The position numbers and the translations under genes were made by a program. Below are positions 42,785 to 51,667 of a DNA stretch of 64,000 nucleotides, one piece after another. Origin of the DNA: Amycolatopsis pithecellobii (GTDB lineage: Bacteria; Actinomycetota; Actinomycetes; Mycobacteriales; Pseudonocardiaceae); assembly GCF_009707865.1 (NCBI RefSeq), contig NZ_WMBA01000001.1:186001-250000 (forward strand). The letters run 5' to 3'. The notes under the pieces are model-generated. The model ran no database searches. It saw only the letters and a list, made by a program, of their open reading frames with translations, and was not told the origin of the DNA. How positions within the stretch are numbered: the stretch's first letter is position 1; every line of letters starts with the position of its first letter.

Positions 42785-42849
42785 GCCGCGCCTCTTTCGG
42801 TATTTCCGGCCAGGTGGCCGGCGGCCGGATCGCCGCCGGCCATGGCTGT

Positions 42850-43395
42850 TCAGGACTTTTCGACGGCCAGCGACTTGCCGAACTCCTCGTCGTCGGCGAC
42901 GGCCGCGCTGTAGTGCTCGCGGTAGAGTCCGGCTTCCTCGTCGTAGAGGAATACCGTGGTGCCGAACACCTTCGGCGCGTGGAACACGACGCCCTCGAAG
43001 TCCTCGGACGCCTCACCCTCGCGGTGGCGGTTCATCGCGGGCTGGTGCATGACGGTGCCCGCGCCGAGCCGGACCGCGCCGATGCCTTCGAACTCGAAAT
43101 CCGCCCAGCCCTTGATGATGTAGGTGACGGAGTATCCGAAGTGGTGCATGTGCCAGGGGCTGCCCACCCATTTGTAGCCGGGCTTCGAGCGCATGATCGT
43201 GACCCTGGCGTCCCCGGCGGCCAGCGCCCCGAGATCGGACTCGCGGATCTCGCTGGCGTCGAAGCCGGGCAGCGTGCGGAAGCTGCCGGGCAGTTCGGCG
43301 CGGAACATGTCAGGGGTCGCCATGACCATGTCCGAGGTGGGCGGCGGAAGCGGGGGCGCGGCAGGGAAATTCGCGGTGGCGATTGCTGCTGACAT
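42850..43395 (-). CDS. cupin domain-containing protein
   Basis: 181 aa. One cupin barrel: SPWHMHHFGYSVTYIIKGWA carries the first metal histidines, and HQPAMNRHREGEASEDFEG the second half. The start ATG 43395 lies 37 bp downstream of the shared palindrome. It may be a dioxygenase or a sensor-like small-molecule binder; the family alone does not decide. It probably supplies or processes the substrate of the acetamidase encoded downstream. Confidence 0.74.
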   Translation of the reverse strand: MSAAIATANFPAAPPLPPPTSDMVMATPDMFRAELPGSFRTLPGFDASEIRESDLGALAAGDARVTIMRSKPGYKWVGSPWHMHHFGYSVTYIIKGWADFEFEGIGAVRLGAGTVMHQPAMNRHREGEASEDFEGVVFHAPKVFGTTVFLYDEEAGLYREHYSAAVADDEEFGKSLAVEKS

Positions 43396-43432
43396 GGGAC
43401 AGACCTCACCTGGATTCGACTCAAACGGAAGT

Positions 43433-43448
43433 TACCGTCTAGACGGTA
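43433..43448. promoter_or_regulatory. 16-bp palindromic operator, copy 2
   Basis: TACCGTCTAGACGGTA, identical to 40822-40837 including flanking bases on both sides. It lies 38 bp upstream of the cupin start on the minus strand, overlapping the probable promoter. Confidence 0.82.
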
Positions 43449-43535
43449 TGTTATTTGGGGCGGTGAGACCTGTCAAGGAACCTGCGGCTGACACAGGGCT
43501 TGTGCTACGTGCGGGTGGATCGGAAACGGGAGGGA

Positions 43536-44132
43536 TCACGGGCGCAGCAGCGGCAGCAGCACCTCGTCCACGATCGCCTCGACTTCGGTGGCCGGCACCG
43601 TCCCGATATCCATATGGGTGGCGATCACCAGCCGTGGACCCACTCCGGCCACGCGCGCGGTCACCGCATCGGCCCGCACCTCACCGCGTTCGGCAGCCGC
43701 GCGCAGCAGATCGGTGAGCAGTCGCTGACGGGGTTGCACCACCAGTTCCCACACTTGCGCATACAACTGGGGATGACGGTCGCGCTGGGTCATCAGCGGC
43801 CGCAACGCCCGTCCGTGCGGCTCGTCCAGCGCACGCGCGAACTTCGTCAGCAGCGCGAGCAGATCGCCGCGCAGCGAACCGGTCGCCGGCGGCGTCGTTT
43901 CCGTGAACCCGACCTCCGGATCGGCCAGCGCGGCCAGCACGAGCTCGGCCGGGCTGCGCCAGCGCCGGTAGAGCGCCGCCTTCCCGGTCCGCGCCCGGAT
44001 CGCGATCTTGTCGAACGTCAGCTGGTCGACGCTGGACTCGGCCAGTTCGGCCAGCGTCGCCTCGAAGATCGCCCGGGTCAGCGCGGCGCCGCGACGCCGC
44101 GCTCGCGGGAGTTCGTCCGGTTCGGTCGCCAC
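43536..44132 (-). CDS. TetR-family transcriptional regulator
   Basis: 198 aa from GTG 44132 (VATEPDELPRARRRG); the open frame further upstream overlaps the divergent promoter and is not used. The helix-turn-helix region reads FDKIAIRARTGKAALYRRWR, a recognisable TetR recognition helix, and the C-terminal domain resembles the TetR_C-type with QPRQRLLTDLLRAA. It is divergent from the amidohydrolase gene at 44205, 72 bp away, and is probably its repressor. Confidence 0.82.
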   Translation of the reverse strand: MATEPDELPRARRRGAALTRAIFEATLAELAESSVDQLTFDKIAIRARTGKAALYRRWRSPAELVLAALADPEVGFTETTPPATGSLRGDLLALLTKFARALDEPHGRALRPLMTQRDRHPQLYAQVWELVVQPRQRLLTDLLRAAAERGEVRADAVTARVAGVGPRLVIATHMDIGTVPATEVEAIVDEVLLPLLRP

Positions 44133-44169
44133 CCCACCATGTATAGCCGGTGGCTCGCGTAGAGTCGTT

Positions 44170-44189
44170 AGTGAACAGTTTCGTTCTCT
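44170..44189. promoter_or_regulatory. putative operator between TetR and amidohydrolase genes
   Basis: AGTGAAC at 44170-44176 and GTTCTCT at 44183-44189 form a 7-bp inverted repeat with one mismatch and a 6-bp centre, in the 72-bp divergent gap. Confidence 0.42.
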
Positions 44190-44204
44190 ATTGGAGCTGA
44201 CGTC

Positions 44205-45269
44205 ATGACCACCGCTATCCGCAACGTCCGTGTCTTCGACGGCCACGGCCTGTCCGAACCGACGACCGTCATCGTCGACGGCGCGATCCTGGGCGGCGAC
44301 ACCACGGGAGCGCGGACCGTGGATGGCCACGGTGCGACTCTGCTGCCCGGCCTGATCGACGCCCACATCCACCTGGACGGTCGCGGCACCCTCGAACAGC
44401 TCGCCCGATGGGGTGTGACGACCGGGCTGGATATGACGACCTGGCCGCCGGCGAAGCTCGCCGGGCTACGCGGCGTCGCGGGGGTGACCGATATCCGCAG
44501 CGCCGGCACCCCGGTGATCGGGCCGGACGGTCCGCATGCGCGCCTGCTCGGAAGGGTTGAGGGCGCCGTACTGCGCGAGGCCGGGCAGGCGCCCCAGTTC
44601 GTCGATACCCGCCTCGCCCAGGGATCGGATTACCTCAAGGTTGTCCTCGAAGCCCCGGGTGAAGGCGGGCCGGATGCCGACGCCGCCCGTGCCCTGGTCC
44701 GTGTCGCCCACGAACGCGGCGCACTCGTCGTCGCCCACGCCGCCTCGCCCGGTGCCTTCACGCTGGCCACCGATATCGGCGTGGACGTGATCACCCACGT
44801 CCCGCTGGGCGCCCCGCTGGACGCGCAGGCTGTCGCCGCCGTCGTCGGGAACCGGGCCGTATCGGTGCCTACGCTCACGATGATGAAGGCCATTGCGGAC
44901 AACGTCGGCAAACCCGAAGCGCTGGCCGGGGCGCTGGCCACTGTCGCTGCGCTGCACGCCGCCGGAGTCCCCGTGCTCGCCGGAACCGACGCCAACACCG
45001 CACCCGGCACCCCGGCGCACGTGAAGCACGGCGAAAGCATCCATCACGAGCTGGAACTGCTCGTCGACGCCGGCCTGAGCCCCGTCGAGGCGCTGCGATC
45101 CGCCACCAGCTTGCCCGCCCGGTACTTCCGGTTGCCCGACCGCGGTGCGATCACCTCGGGCTTACGGGCCGACCTCGTCCTGGTCGAGGGGGACCCGACC
45201 ACCGATATCCGCGCCACCCGCGACATCCTGCGTGTCTGGTGCGGTGGTATCGAGCTGGAACCCTTCTGA
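44205..45269 (+). CDS. metal-dependent amidohydrolase family protein
   Basis: 354 aa of the imidazolonepropionase/prolidase-like amidohydrolase group. Metal-site residues are visible in LIDAHIHLDG (first His pair), a lysine in DYLKVVLEAPG, histidines in VAHAAS and VITHVPLG, and an aspartate in LAGTDANTAPG. The end ITSGLRADLVLVEGDP is typical. It hydrolyses a cyclic or linear amide or ester. Its own TetR is divergent. The substrate is unknown. Confidence 0.84.
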   Translation: MTTAIRNVRVFDGHGLSEPTTVIVDGAILGGDTTGARTVDGHGATLLPGLIDAHIHLDGRGTLEQLARWGVTTGLDMTTWPPAKLAGLRGVAGVTDIRSAGTPVIGPDGPHARLLGRVEGAVLREAGQAPQFVDTRLAQGSDYLKVVLEAPGEGGPDADAARALVRVAHERGALVVAHAASPGAFTLATDIGVDVITHVPLGAPLDAQAVAAVVGNRAVSVPTLTMMKAIADNVGKPEALAGALATVAALHAAGVPVLAGTDANTAPGTPAHVKHGESIHHELELLVDAGLSPVEALRSATSLPARYFRLPDRGAITSGLRADLVLVEGDPTTDIRATRDILRVWCGGIELEPF

Positions 45270-45298
45270 GGCAAGGGAAATCACCTCCGACGTCCGAG

Positions 45299-45892
45299 CT
45301 AAGGTGCCTCGGTCCGCCAGCCGAGAAGGATCGCGCGGAGCGCTTGCTCCGCGAGTCGCCGGGCGCGGTCATTGCCGACGGTGCCGAGGTAGCCGAGTGA
45401 CGCTATGCCGTGCAGCGTGCCCCAGATGATCTCGCAGGCCTCGTCGCGGTCGGCAAGGACTACGTCGTGGGCGTCTGACCAGGTGGTGAGGAGTTCCTTC
45501 ACGACGGCGATGGCCGGTTCCGCGGCGCGCCGGCGCTCGTCCGCGTCGACTGCTGCGCCGTTCATGAGCTCGTAGAGGTGCCGGTGCCGGCCGGCGAACC
45601 GGACGTATTCGGACGCGACTCGCATCATGCGCCGGTCGATGCCGGGCTCCTCGGTGGCCTGCTGGAACTCGGCCAGCATCAGGCGGTGGCCGTGTGCGGC
45701 CAGTTCCAGCACGAGCGCGTCCTTGTTGGCGAAGTGCTGGTAGACGACCGGCGCGGAGTATTCGACGTCGGTCGCGATGCGCCGGATCGTCAGCGCCGCG
45801 GCGCCCTCGGTCTCGAGAACGTGCAGCGCGGCCTCGATGATCCGTTCGCGGGTGCTCGCCCGTTCGCGGGCCCTTCTTGTGCTGGTCGGCAT
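45299..45892 (-). CDS. TetR-family transcriptional regulator
   Basis: 197 aa. The DNA-binding domain reads RERIIEAALHVLETEGAAAL, then SAPVVYQHFANKDALVLEL; the C-terminal domain matches the WHG-type TetR group (YELMNGAAVDADE, WGTLHGIASLGYLG). The gene is divergent from the Dabb/epimerase operon, and a 33-bp nested dyad lies over that promoter, so it is the likely repressor of that operon. Confidence 0.85.
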   Translation of the reverse strand: MPTSTRRARERASTRERIIEAALHVLETEGAAALTIRRIATDVEYSAPVVYQHFANKDALVLELAAHGHRLMLAEFQQATEEPGIDRRMMRVASEYVRFAGRHRHLYELMNGAAVDADERRRAAEPAIAVVKELLTTWSDAHDVVLADRDEACEIIWGTLHGIASLGYLGTVGNDRARRLAEQALRAILLGWRTEAP

Positions 45893-45967
45893 GTCCCGTC
45901 ACTTCGTTCCGATGGTGTCCTCGGACACTAGCCGCCGCCCTTGACGGCAGCGTCGGGGCGTAGCTAG

Positions 45968-46000
45968 ATTAACGACGTTAGAAAATCTAACAATGTTAAT
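45968..46000. promoter_or_regulatory. 33-bp nested dyad operator
   Basis: Perfect two-layer symmetry: an outer ATTAAC/GTTAAT pair (45968-45973 and 45995-46000) around an inner GTTAGA-AAA-TCTAAC (45977-45991). It lies 17 bp before the Dabb protein start, next to the divergent TetR gene. Four half-sites of the form TTAAC or TTAGA suit two TetR dimers. Confidence 0.8.
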
Positions 46001-46016
46001 AGGTGAGGTGCAAGGC

Positions 46017-46421
46017 ATGATCTATCACATCGCCCGGGCCACGATGAAGGCCACCGCGACGCCGGAGCAGATCGAGGCGGCCCTGGAGGGCTGGCGTAAC
46101 CAAGGCCGATCGATTCCCGCGGTCAAGTCCTTCGTCGTGGGCCGCGACCACGGCGGCGACTACGAGTACAGCGCGGTGTTCGCGGTCGAGGACCTTGGTG
46201 GACTCTTCGCATATCTGACGCACCCGACCACGTATCAGACCGACCACCTCGGTCTGGACCTTGTCGAGCGGCTCGAAATCTTCGATATCAGCGACGACGA
46301 CGATCCGGAGCTGAACGCGAAGATCCAGGACCTGCACCGGCGCCGCAACGAGCTCAACCCCGAGGTCGCCGGAATGCTCGCCGATGTGCCCGCCTATAGC
46401 GGCTCCGGCGTGGACGACTGA
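46017..46421 (+). CDS. Dabb-like stress-response alpha/beta-barrel protein
   Basis: 134 aa. The pattern MIYHIARATMKATATPEQIE, then IPAVKSFVVGRDHGGDYEYSAVF and AYLTHPTTYQTDH, matches the dimeric Dabb (stress-responsive A/B barrel) fold, which includes small cyclases and detoxification proteins. ATG 46017 follows AGGTGAGG. It is the first gene of an operon with an epimerase-like protein and is under the nested dyad. The catalytic role is unknown. Confidence 0.75.
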   Translation: MIYHIARATMKATATPEQIEAALEGWRNQGRSIPAVKSFVVGRDHGGDYEYSAVFAVEDLGGLFAYLTHPTTYQTDHLGLDLVERLEIFDISDDDDPELNAKIQDLHRRRNELNPEVAGMLADVPAYSGSGVDD

Positions 46422-46457
46422 CCGAGATCCCAGCCCCAGCAAGGAGAAAACCCTGTC

Positions 46458-47399
46458 ATGGCCGATCATGTCATCATCGGCGCCGGTTCCATCGGCACGA
46501 ATGTCGCCCGCCTGCTCACCGAGCGCGGCGAAAGCGTCCGGATCGTCACGCGCAGCGGCTCCGGCCCCGACCACCCGCTGATCGAGCGGGTCGCCGCTGA
46601 CGCCTCCGATGCGTCCCGCCTGAGCGAGCTGTCCCGCGGCGCGAAAGTGATCTACCACTGCGCGAACCCGCCGTCGTACACGGTGTGGGAACGCTTGTTG
46701 CCGCCCTTGCAAACGGCGGTGATCGCCGCGGCGAAGGCGAACGACGCGGTACTGGCGCTCACCGGCAGCCTCTACGCCTACGGCCGGCAGCCCGGCGGCA
46801 GGATGAACGAGCACACCCCCTTGGCCGCCACCGGGCACAAGGGCCGCCTGCGCAAACGGATGTGGGAACAGGCCCTCGCCGGCGGCATCCGCACCGTCGA
46901 GGTCCGCGGCGCGGACTACATCGGCAAGGACGCGGCCAGCCTCTACTCCATGGTCATCGAGCCGGCGTTGAAGAAGGGCGGCACCGCGTGGATCCCCGGC
47001 CACCTGGACATGCCGCACACCTTCACCTTCAACGGCGACATGGCACGGGCCCTGATCACGCTCGCCCAGGACGAACGCGCGTGGGGCCGGGCCTGGCATG
47101 TGCCGTCCCCGCCGGCCGTCACCATCCGCGAACTGGCGCGGCGTTATGCCGTCGCCGCGGGCCGGCCACCGATCAAACTGATCCAGATGCCGCGCTTCCT
47201 GATGCATGCGGTCGGGCTCGTCGTGCCGATCGCCCGCGAGATGGCCGAGATGGACTACCAGTGGTACGAACCATTTCACATGGACGCGACGGAGACGGCC
47301 GAGACCTTCGGCCTGACCGCCACCGACCTCGACACCGCCATCCGTGACCAGGTCAGCGGGATCAGGCCGGAACATGCCGACGACGGACGGCGGTCATGA
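46458..47399 (+). CDS. NAD-dependent epimerase/dehydratase family protein (extended SDR)
   Basis: 313 aa. IIGAGSIGTNVARLLTERG is the N-terminal nucleotide loop (GxGxxG), then ALTGSLYAYGRQPGG and PHTFTFNGDMARAL. The catalytic YxxxK tyrosine and lysine are not evident, so it may be an atypical SDR that reduces or isomerises without that pair. RBS AAGGAGAAAA lies upstream. Co-transcribed with the Dabb protein and overlapping the convergent aldo/keto reductase gene by 6 nt. Confidence 0.76.
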   Translation: MADHVIIGAGSIGTNVARLLTERGESVRIVTRSGSGPDHPLIERVAADASDASRLSELSRGAKVIYHCANPPSYTVWERLLPPLQTAVIAAAKANDAVLALTGSLYAYGRQPGGRMNEHTPLAATGHKGRLRKRMWEQALAGGIRTVEVRGADYIGKDAASLYSMVIEPALKKGGTAWIPGHLDMPHTFTFNGDMARALITLAQDERAWGRAWHVPSPPAVTIRELARRYAVAAGRPPIKLIQMPRFLMHAVGLVVPIAREMAEMDYQWYEPFHMDATETAETFGLTATDLDTAIRDQVSGIRPEHADDGRRS

Positions 47400-48383
47400 A
47401 GCCCCGTCTTCGGATACGGGGGGAATGAGGCCCGCCGCTGCCAGGTCGGCCCAGAAGTCGCGGGGAACGGGCCGGCCGGCGGCCGTGATATTCCGCCGGA
47501 CCTCGGCCGCCGATCGGTTACCCACGACGACCGCGGCGACGGCCGGGTGACGGACCGGATAGGTCAGCGCCGCGGCGGCGAGGTCCACGTCGTGCACCCG
47601 GCAAAAGTCCACAATGCGGGCGACCCGCTCTTGGACTTCCGGCGGCGGGCTGCCGTAGTCGTAGCTCGAGTTGGGGTCTCCGGTGGCCAGTATCCCCGTG
47701 TTGAACGGTGAGGCGATCACCACCGCGTGGCCGGATTCGAGGCAGTACGGCAACAACTCGTGCGTCGGTTCGTGGTTGAGCAAGGTGTACGAGCCCGCCA
47801 TGATGAATCCGTCGACCGCCGCGTTCCGGGCGATGGTCAGACACACGTCCGATTGCCGCGTGGACACCCCGATCGCCCGGATCTGGCCCTCGTCCCGGAG
47901 CTGAGCGAGCGTAGGCAGGCACTCGTCGAGTACGAGTGCGAGAACGTCGTCGAACTGATCACCGTGCATCGCCCGGTCGATGTCGTGGACATAGACGATG
48001 TCGATCCGGTCCGTTCCCAGGCGTTCGAGGCTGCGAAAGACGGACTCGCGCGTCGCCGAAGCGGAGTAGTCGAACTGGCGAGCGGAGCTCGGATCGGCCA
48101 CACCGGGGCGGTTGGGCAGGCGCCCGACTTTCGTCGAAATGACCAGCTCGTCCCGCTCATGACGGCGGACGAAGCGCCCGAGCCGCCGCTCGCTTTCGCC
48201 GCTCAGGTACAGCGGTGCCGTGTCGAAATCTCGTACTCCCTGCTGCCAGGCCGCTTCGAGCATCTCGTCGAAAGCGCGCTCGCCATCCCGGTTCGACTGG
48301 GTACCGGCCCCGACGCCCAGCCAGCCGAGGGTGACGCCCGTCCGGCCGAAGGGGGTCCGGGTTTGTGTTCCGATCACTGTCAC
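47394..48383 (-). CDS. aldo/keto reductase (aldose dehydrogenase-like)
   Basis: 329 aa. Catalytic residues are visible: Asp and Tyr in FDTAPLYLSGESERRLG, Lys in ISTKVGRL and His in YVHDIDRA. The DFDTAPLYG-like start, YVHDID and SRQSD segments match the D-threo-aldose 1-dehydrogenase/pyridoxal dehydrogenase group (AKR15-like). It is divergent from a xylose isomerase-type TIM barrel gene; the two may handle the same sugar or inositol-like compound. Confidence 0.86.
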   Translation of the reverse strand: MTVIGTQTRTPFGRTGVTLGWLGVGAGTQSNRDGERAFDEMLEAAWQQGVRDFDTAPLYLSGESERRLGRFVRRHERDELVISTKVGRLPNRPGVADPSSARQFDYSASATRESVFRSLERLGTDRIDIVYVHDIDRAMHGDQFDDVLALVLDECLPTLAQLRDEGQIRAIGVSTRQSDVCLTIARNAAVDGFIMAGSYTLLNHEPTHELLPYCLESGHAVVIASPFNTGILATGDPNSSYDYGSPPPEVQERVARIVDFCRVHDVDLAAAALTYPVRHPAVAAVVVGNRSAAEVRRNITAAGRPVPRDFWADLAAAGLIPPVSEDGAS

Positions 48384-48420
48384 CTCGCCAGTATCGGGGG
48401 CCGCGCTCCGGCGGACCCTG

Positions 48421-48464
48421 CCGATACGTCAATCCGGCTCGGAAAGGTCCGACTGGCGTATCGG
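48421..48464. promoter_or_regulatory. inverted repeat in divergent AKR/TIM-barrel promoter
   Basis: CCGATACG at 48421-48428 and CGTATCGG at 48457-48464 form a perfect 8-bp inverted repeat with a 28-bp spacer, between divergent genes at 48383 and 48528. A third GTATCGG copy lies at 48391. No regulator gene adjoins it. Confidence 0.5.
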
Positions 48465-48527
48465 CGCGCCCCGTCGACGAAGCCTCAGCCAAGCTGGGCG
48501 CAGCAATGTCGCACAGGAGGACGCCGA

Positions 48528-49400
48528 ATGCGCTACGGATACGCCACGGTCGGGCTGCCCACGCTCGACCCCGGGGAAGCCATTGCCGAGGCCGCGGAGG
48601 CGGGATATGCGGGCCTGGAATGGAAAGTCGGCGAGGCCCCGCACGCGATGGGCAGCAGCGCCGAGACTTTTCTGGTCGGTAACCGCACCACGCTGTCCCT
48701 CGATCCCGCGGATGGCAGGCGGGTCGCCCGGCTGAGCGCCGCCGCGGGACTCTCGGTCATCGGCCTCAGTCCCTATGTGCGCACCGGTGATCTGTCTACT
48801 TTGGACAAGGTGCTGGCCGTCGCCGAGGCCTCGGGAGCGCCGCAGATCCGGCTGCAGGGCCCTCGGTTCGAGCCGGGCGGCCCGGACTACCACGAGCTTT
48901 CCGCCCGTTTTCACGACTTCTTCACCGACGCCGCCGAACACGCCTCCCGATCCGGCGTGCGGCTCGTCCTCGAGATCCACCAGCACACGCTTTTTCCCAG
49001 CGCATCGCTGGCACAGCGGCTGGTCTCGCATTTCGACCCGGCGAGGGTCGGCGTCATCTACGACGTGGGCAACATGGTGTTCGAGGGCTACGAGGATCAC
49101 CGGATCGGCAGTGCATTGCTCGGGCCGTATCTGCATCACGTCCATTTGAAGAACGCCCTGTTCCGTCCCGGCAACGGCGGGGATCCGGTGCGGGTGCACC
49201 GTCCGATGTGGAGCCCGCTGGACGACGGCGTGGTCGACGTGCCCGGGGTGCTCAGGTATCTGGACGAGATCGGTTACGACGGCTGGGTATCGCTGGAGGA
49301 TCTCAGTACCGAGCGCGACCCGGCGGAGACACTGCGGCACAATGCCCGCGTGCTCGCCGCTTGCGGGGCACCGGGCTGGTCCGTACCGGTGGCCGGCTGA
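48528..49400 (+). CDS. sugar phosphate isomerase/epimerase-type TIM barrel protein
   Basis: 290 aa of the AP endonuclease 2/xylose isomerase-like superfamily. Metal ligands can be placed at a glutamate in LVLEIHQHT, aspartate in GVIYDVGNM, histidine in LHHVHLKN and glutamate in WVSLEDLS. ATG 48528 follows AGGAGG. An alpha/beta hydrolase and an MFS transporter follow on the same strand. Possible roles are ketose epimerase, inosose dehydratase or a C-glycoside-related isomerase. Confidence 0.8.
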   Translation: MRYGYATVGLPTLDPGEAIAEAAEAGYAGLEWKVGEAPHAMGSSAETFLVGNRTTLSLDPADGRRVARLSAAAGLSVIGLSPYVRTGDLSTLDKVLAVAEASGAPQIRLQGPRFEPGGPDYHELSARFHDFFTDAAEHASRSGVRLVLEIHQHTLFPSASLAQRLVSHFDPARVGVIYDVGNMVFEGYEDHRIGSALLGPYLHHVHLKNALFRPGNGGDPVRVHRPMWSPLDDGVVDVPGVLRYLDEIGYDGWVSLEDLSTERDPAETLRHNARVLAACGAPGWSVPVAG

Positions 49401-49415
49401 CGACGAAGGATCACG

Positions 49416-50228
49416 ATGAACGCCCGGTTTGTGACCGTCGACGATGGAGTCGACTTGTTCTGCACCGACAGCGGGGACACCGCCGGGGCGCGTCCCGTCG
49501 TACTCGTGCACGGCTGGCTCTGCGACTCCGACGACTGGGTCCACCTCATTCCCCTGCTCACGGCCCACACCCGCGTCATCACCGTTGACCTGCGCGGCCA
49601 CGGGCGGTCGACGGTAGCCTCCTCGGGTTACGGTCCTGCGGTTTTCGCCGACGACGTCGCCACGGTGATGCGCGCGCTCGGCGTCTCGAACGCCGTGGTC
49701 GCCGGGCATTCGGCGGGCGGCGAGGTGGGACTGCTGGTCGGCGAACGCCATCCGGATCTGGTGGCCGGCCTTGTTGCCATCGATCCCGTCTATGCGCTCC
49801 CGGCTGAGCGCCGCGCGGGGTTCGAGACGCGGGCGGAGGAGCTGTCCGAGCCCGGCGCAGCCGCTCTCGCGTCGGCCCATTTCGCCTCGATCGAAGGCCC
49901 CAATACCCCGGACTACCTGCGGGAATGGCACCGACGGAGACCGTTCGCGATCGCGCCGCACGTCATCGCGGAAACCTCCCGGGGCTTTGCATTGGGACCG
50001 GACAGCATCCGGTTGCGTCCCGATGCCGACGCTGTCCTCCTGCGCCGCAGGGTGCCGGTATTCGCCGTCTACCGGGACGCGGCACAGGCCGCGGTCGACC
50101 GGGCGCTGTGCCCGCATCCGGCCAGCGAAATCCACAGCTGGCCCGACGCCGGGCATTGGCTGCACCAGGAGGATCCGGTGCGTTTCCACCGGATGCTCCG
50201 CAGTTGGCTGGCACGACTCGATCGCTGA
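49416..50228 (+). CDS. alpha/beta hydrolase
   Basis: 270 aa. The catalytic triad is visible: the nucleophile Ser in VAGHSAGGEVG near residue 99, a late Asp, and His in DAGHWLHQEDP. The oxyanion region is LVHGWLCDSDDW, and DLRGHGRST is typical of haloperoxidase/epoxide hydrolase-like members. It begins 15 nt after the TIM-barrel gene and ends before a strong hairpin. Substrate unknown. Confidence 0.86.
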   Translation: MNARFVTVDDGVDLFCTDSGDTAGARPVVLVHGWLCDSDDWVHLIPLLTAHTRVITVDLRGHGRSTVASSGYGPAVFADDVATVMRALGVSNAVVAGHSAGGEVGLLVGERHPDLVAGLVAIDPVYALPAERRAGFETRAEELSEPGAAALASAHFASIEGPNTPDYLREWHRRRPFAIAPHVIAETSRGFALGPDSIRLRPDADAVLLRRRVPVFAVYRDAAQAAVDRALCPHPASEIHSWPDAGHWLHQEDPVRFHRMLRSWLARLDR

Positions 50229-50255
50229 ACGCCGAGAGGATCCAGGTATCGCATC

Positions 50256-50284
50256 GGTCCGACCCGCATATGGCGGGGCGGACC
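50256..50284. terminator. hairpin terminator after hydrolase gene
   Basis: GGTCCGACCCGC and GCGGGGCGGACC form a 12-bp stem with one mismatch and a 5-nt loop (ATATG), 27 nt after the alpha/beta hydrolase stop. Confidence 0.7.
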
Positions 50285-50389
50285 GGGTGATCCGTCGGCC
50301 GATAGTCGGATGACACCGCGACAAACCCGCCCGCGGGCACCGAATTCCCCTCGATCGCACGCCCACCGTCCGGACAAGGAGGTCCCCAC

Positions 50390-51637
50390 GTGGACACTAC
50401 GGAATCGACCACGAGCACCCCGGTGCAGACGACGACATCCAGCCCGTCCCCCTATCGCTGGATGATCCTCTTTCTGTGCTGGCTGGCCTTCACCGTCATC
50501 TACGTCAACCGCACCGCGTGGTCGGTGGTGGCCGTCAGCGCCTCGCACTCGCTCGGGTTGTCCGTCGCCGAACTCGGGATCTTCGCCACGGCGATGTCCA
50601 TCGGCTACGTCGTCACCAACATTCCCGGCGGGATCTTCGCCGATCTGATCGGGGGCCGCACCGCCGTCGGGATCTCGCTGGTCGCCGCCGGCATCCTCAC
50701 GTTCGTGTTCGGCACCGTCACCAACCTCGGCCTCGGCATCGCCGTGCAGGTCCTCATCGGACTCGTCAGCGGCGCCGACGTCGCCTCCTTCACCAAGCTC
50801 CTCAGTCGCTGGTTCCCGCTCTCCGAACGCGGCACGGCCTTCGGCCTCTACATCACCTCGACCGCGGTCGGGGGTGTGCTCGCCAACGCCACGATCCCCG
50901 GCCTGATGGCCAAAGTGAACTGGAACGGCGTCTACTTCGTACTCGGCGGGCTGTCCATCGTGATCGGCGTCGTGTGCTGGACCTTCCTGCGGAACAAGCC
51001 TCCCCGCGAGGTCGCGCCGGAACCGGCCACTTCGCACGGCGACCGGCTGAGCGTGGCCATGATGCTGAAAAACCGCAACCTTCTCTCGCTTTCCGTTGCC
51101 GGCCTTGGCATGCAGTGGGGCACGCTCGGCTTCTTGGCGTGGGGTAACTCGCTGATGGTCAAGGCATTCGGGCTGTCCACCGGGAAGGCCGCCCTCGTCA
51201 TGGTCATCGTCAGCACCACCGCGATCGGGGTGAAACCCCTGGTGGGCTTCCTTTCCGACCGGATCCGCGGCACCCGCAAGATCCATCTGATGGTCCTCAG
51301 CGGCTACTTCGTCGTGATCCTCATCGTGTTCGGGCTTCTGCACAGCTACACGGCCATGCTCGCCCTGGCGCCCTTCCTCGGCCTCGGCGTCTACGGCTAT
51401 ACCGTCCTCACCAACTCGACCGTCCCCCAATACGCCGACCCGCGTTACGTCGGGAGCGCATTCGGCTTCGCCAACACGTCGTGGCAACTCGGCGGCGTGT
51501 TCGCCCCCATCGCCGTCGGCGCGGCATTCGGTGCCACCGGATCACTTCTGCTCGCGGTCAGTGTGCTGGCGGTCGGCCCGCTGCTCGGCGTGCTCCTGCT
51601 GCTGCCGATCCGGGAACAGGCCAAACCGGCGGCTTGA
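50390..51637 (+). CDS. MFS transporter (anion:cation symporter-like)
   Basis: 415 aa, 12 hydrophobic segments. The motif after helix 2 is IPGGIFADLIGGRTAVG, and VNRTAWSVV near helix 1 recalls the ACS subfamily (organic acid/hexuronate importers). GTG 50390 has an ideal AAGGAGGT site 7 nt upstream. It lies between the hydrolase operon and the LysR gene on the same strand, and probably imports the acid or sugar acid used by the preceding enzymes. Confidence 0.87.
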   Translation: MDTTESTTSTPVQTTTSSPSPYRWMILFLCWLAFTVIYVNRTAWSVVAVSASHSLGLSVAELGIFATAMSIGYVVTNIPGGIFADLIGGRTAVGISLVAAGILTFVFGTVTNLGLGIAVQVLIGLVSGADVASFTKLLSRWFPLSERGTAFGLYITSTAVGGVLANATIPGLMAKVNWNGVYFVLGGLSIVIGVVCWTFLRNKPPREVAPEPATSHGDRLSVAMMLKNRNLLSLSVAGLGMQWGTLGFLAWGNSLMVKAFGLSTGKAALVMVIVSTTAIGVKPLVGFLSDRIRGTRKIHLMVLSGYFVVILIVFGLLHSYTAMLALAPFLGLGVYGYTVLTNSTVPQYADPRYVGSAFGFANTSWQLGGVFAPIAVGAAFGATGSLLLAVSVLAVGPLLGVLLLLPIREQAKPAA

Positions 51638-51667
51638 CCGTAGAATGCTCGGGCGGCGGAGTGAGGA

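Noticed and set aside
45268-45304. Possible terminator GAGGCA...TGCCTC after the amidohydrolase gene
   Set aside because: Only 6-bp arms with a loop of about 30 nt; too weak to support.
48429-50366. A 645-codon minus-strand frame
   Set aside because: Antisense to the TIM-barrel and alpha/beta hydrolase genes, with no recognisable motif.
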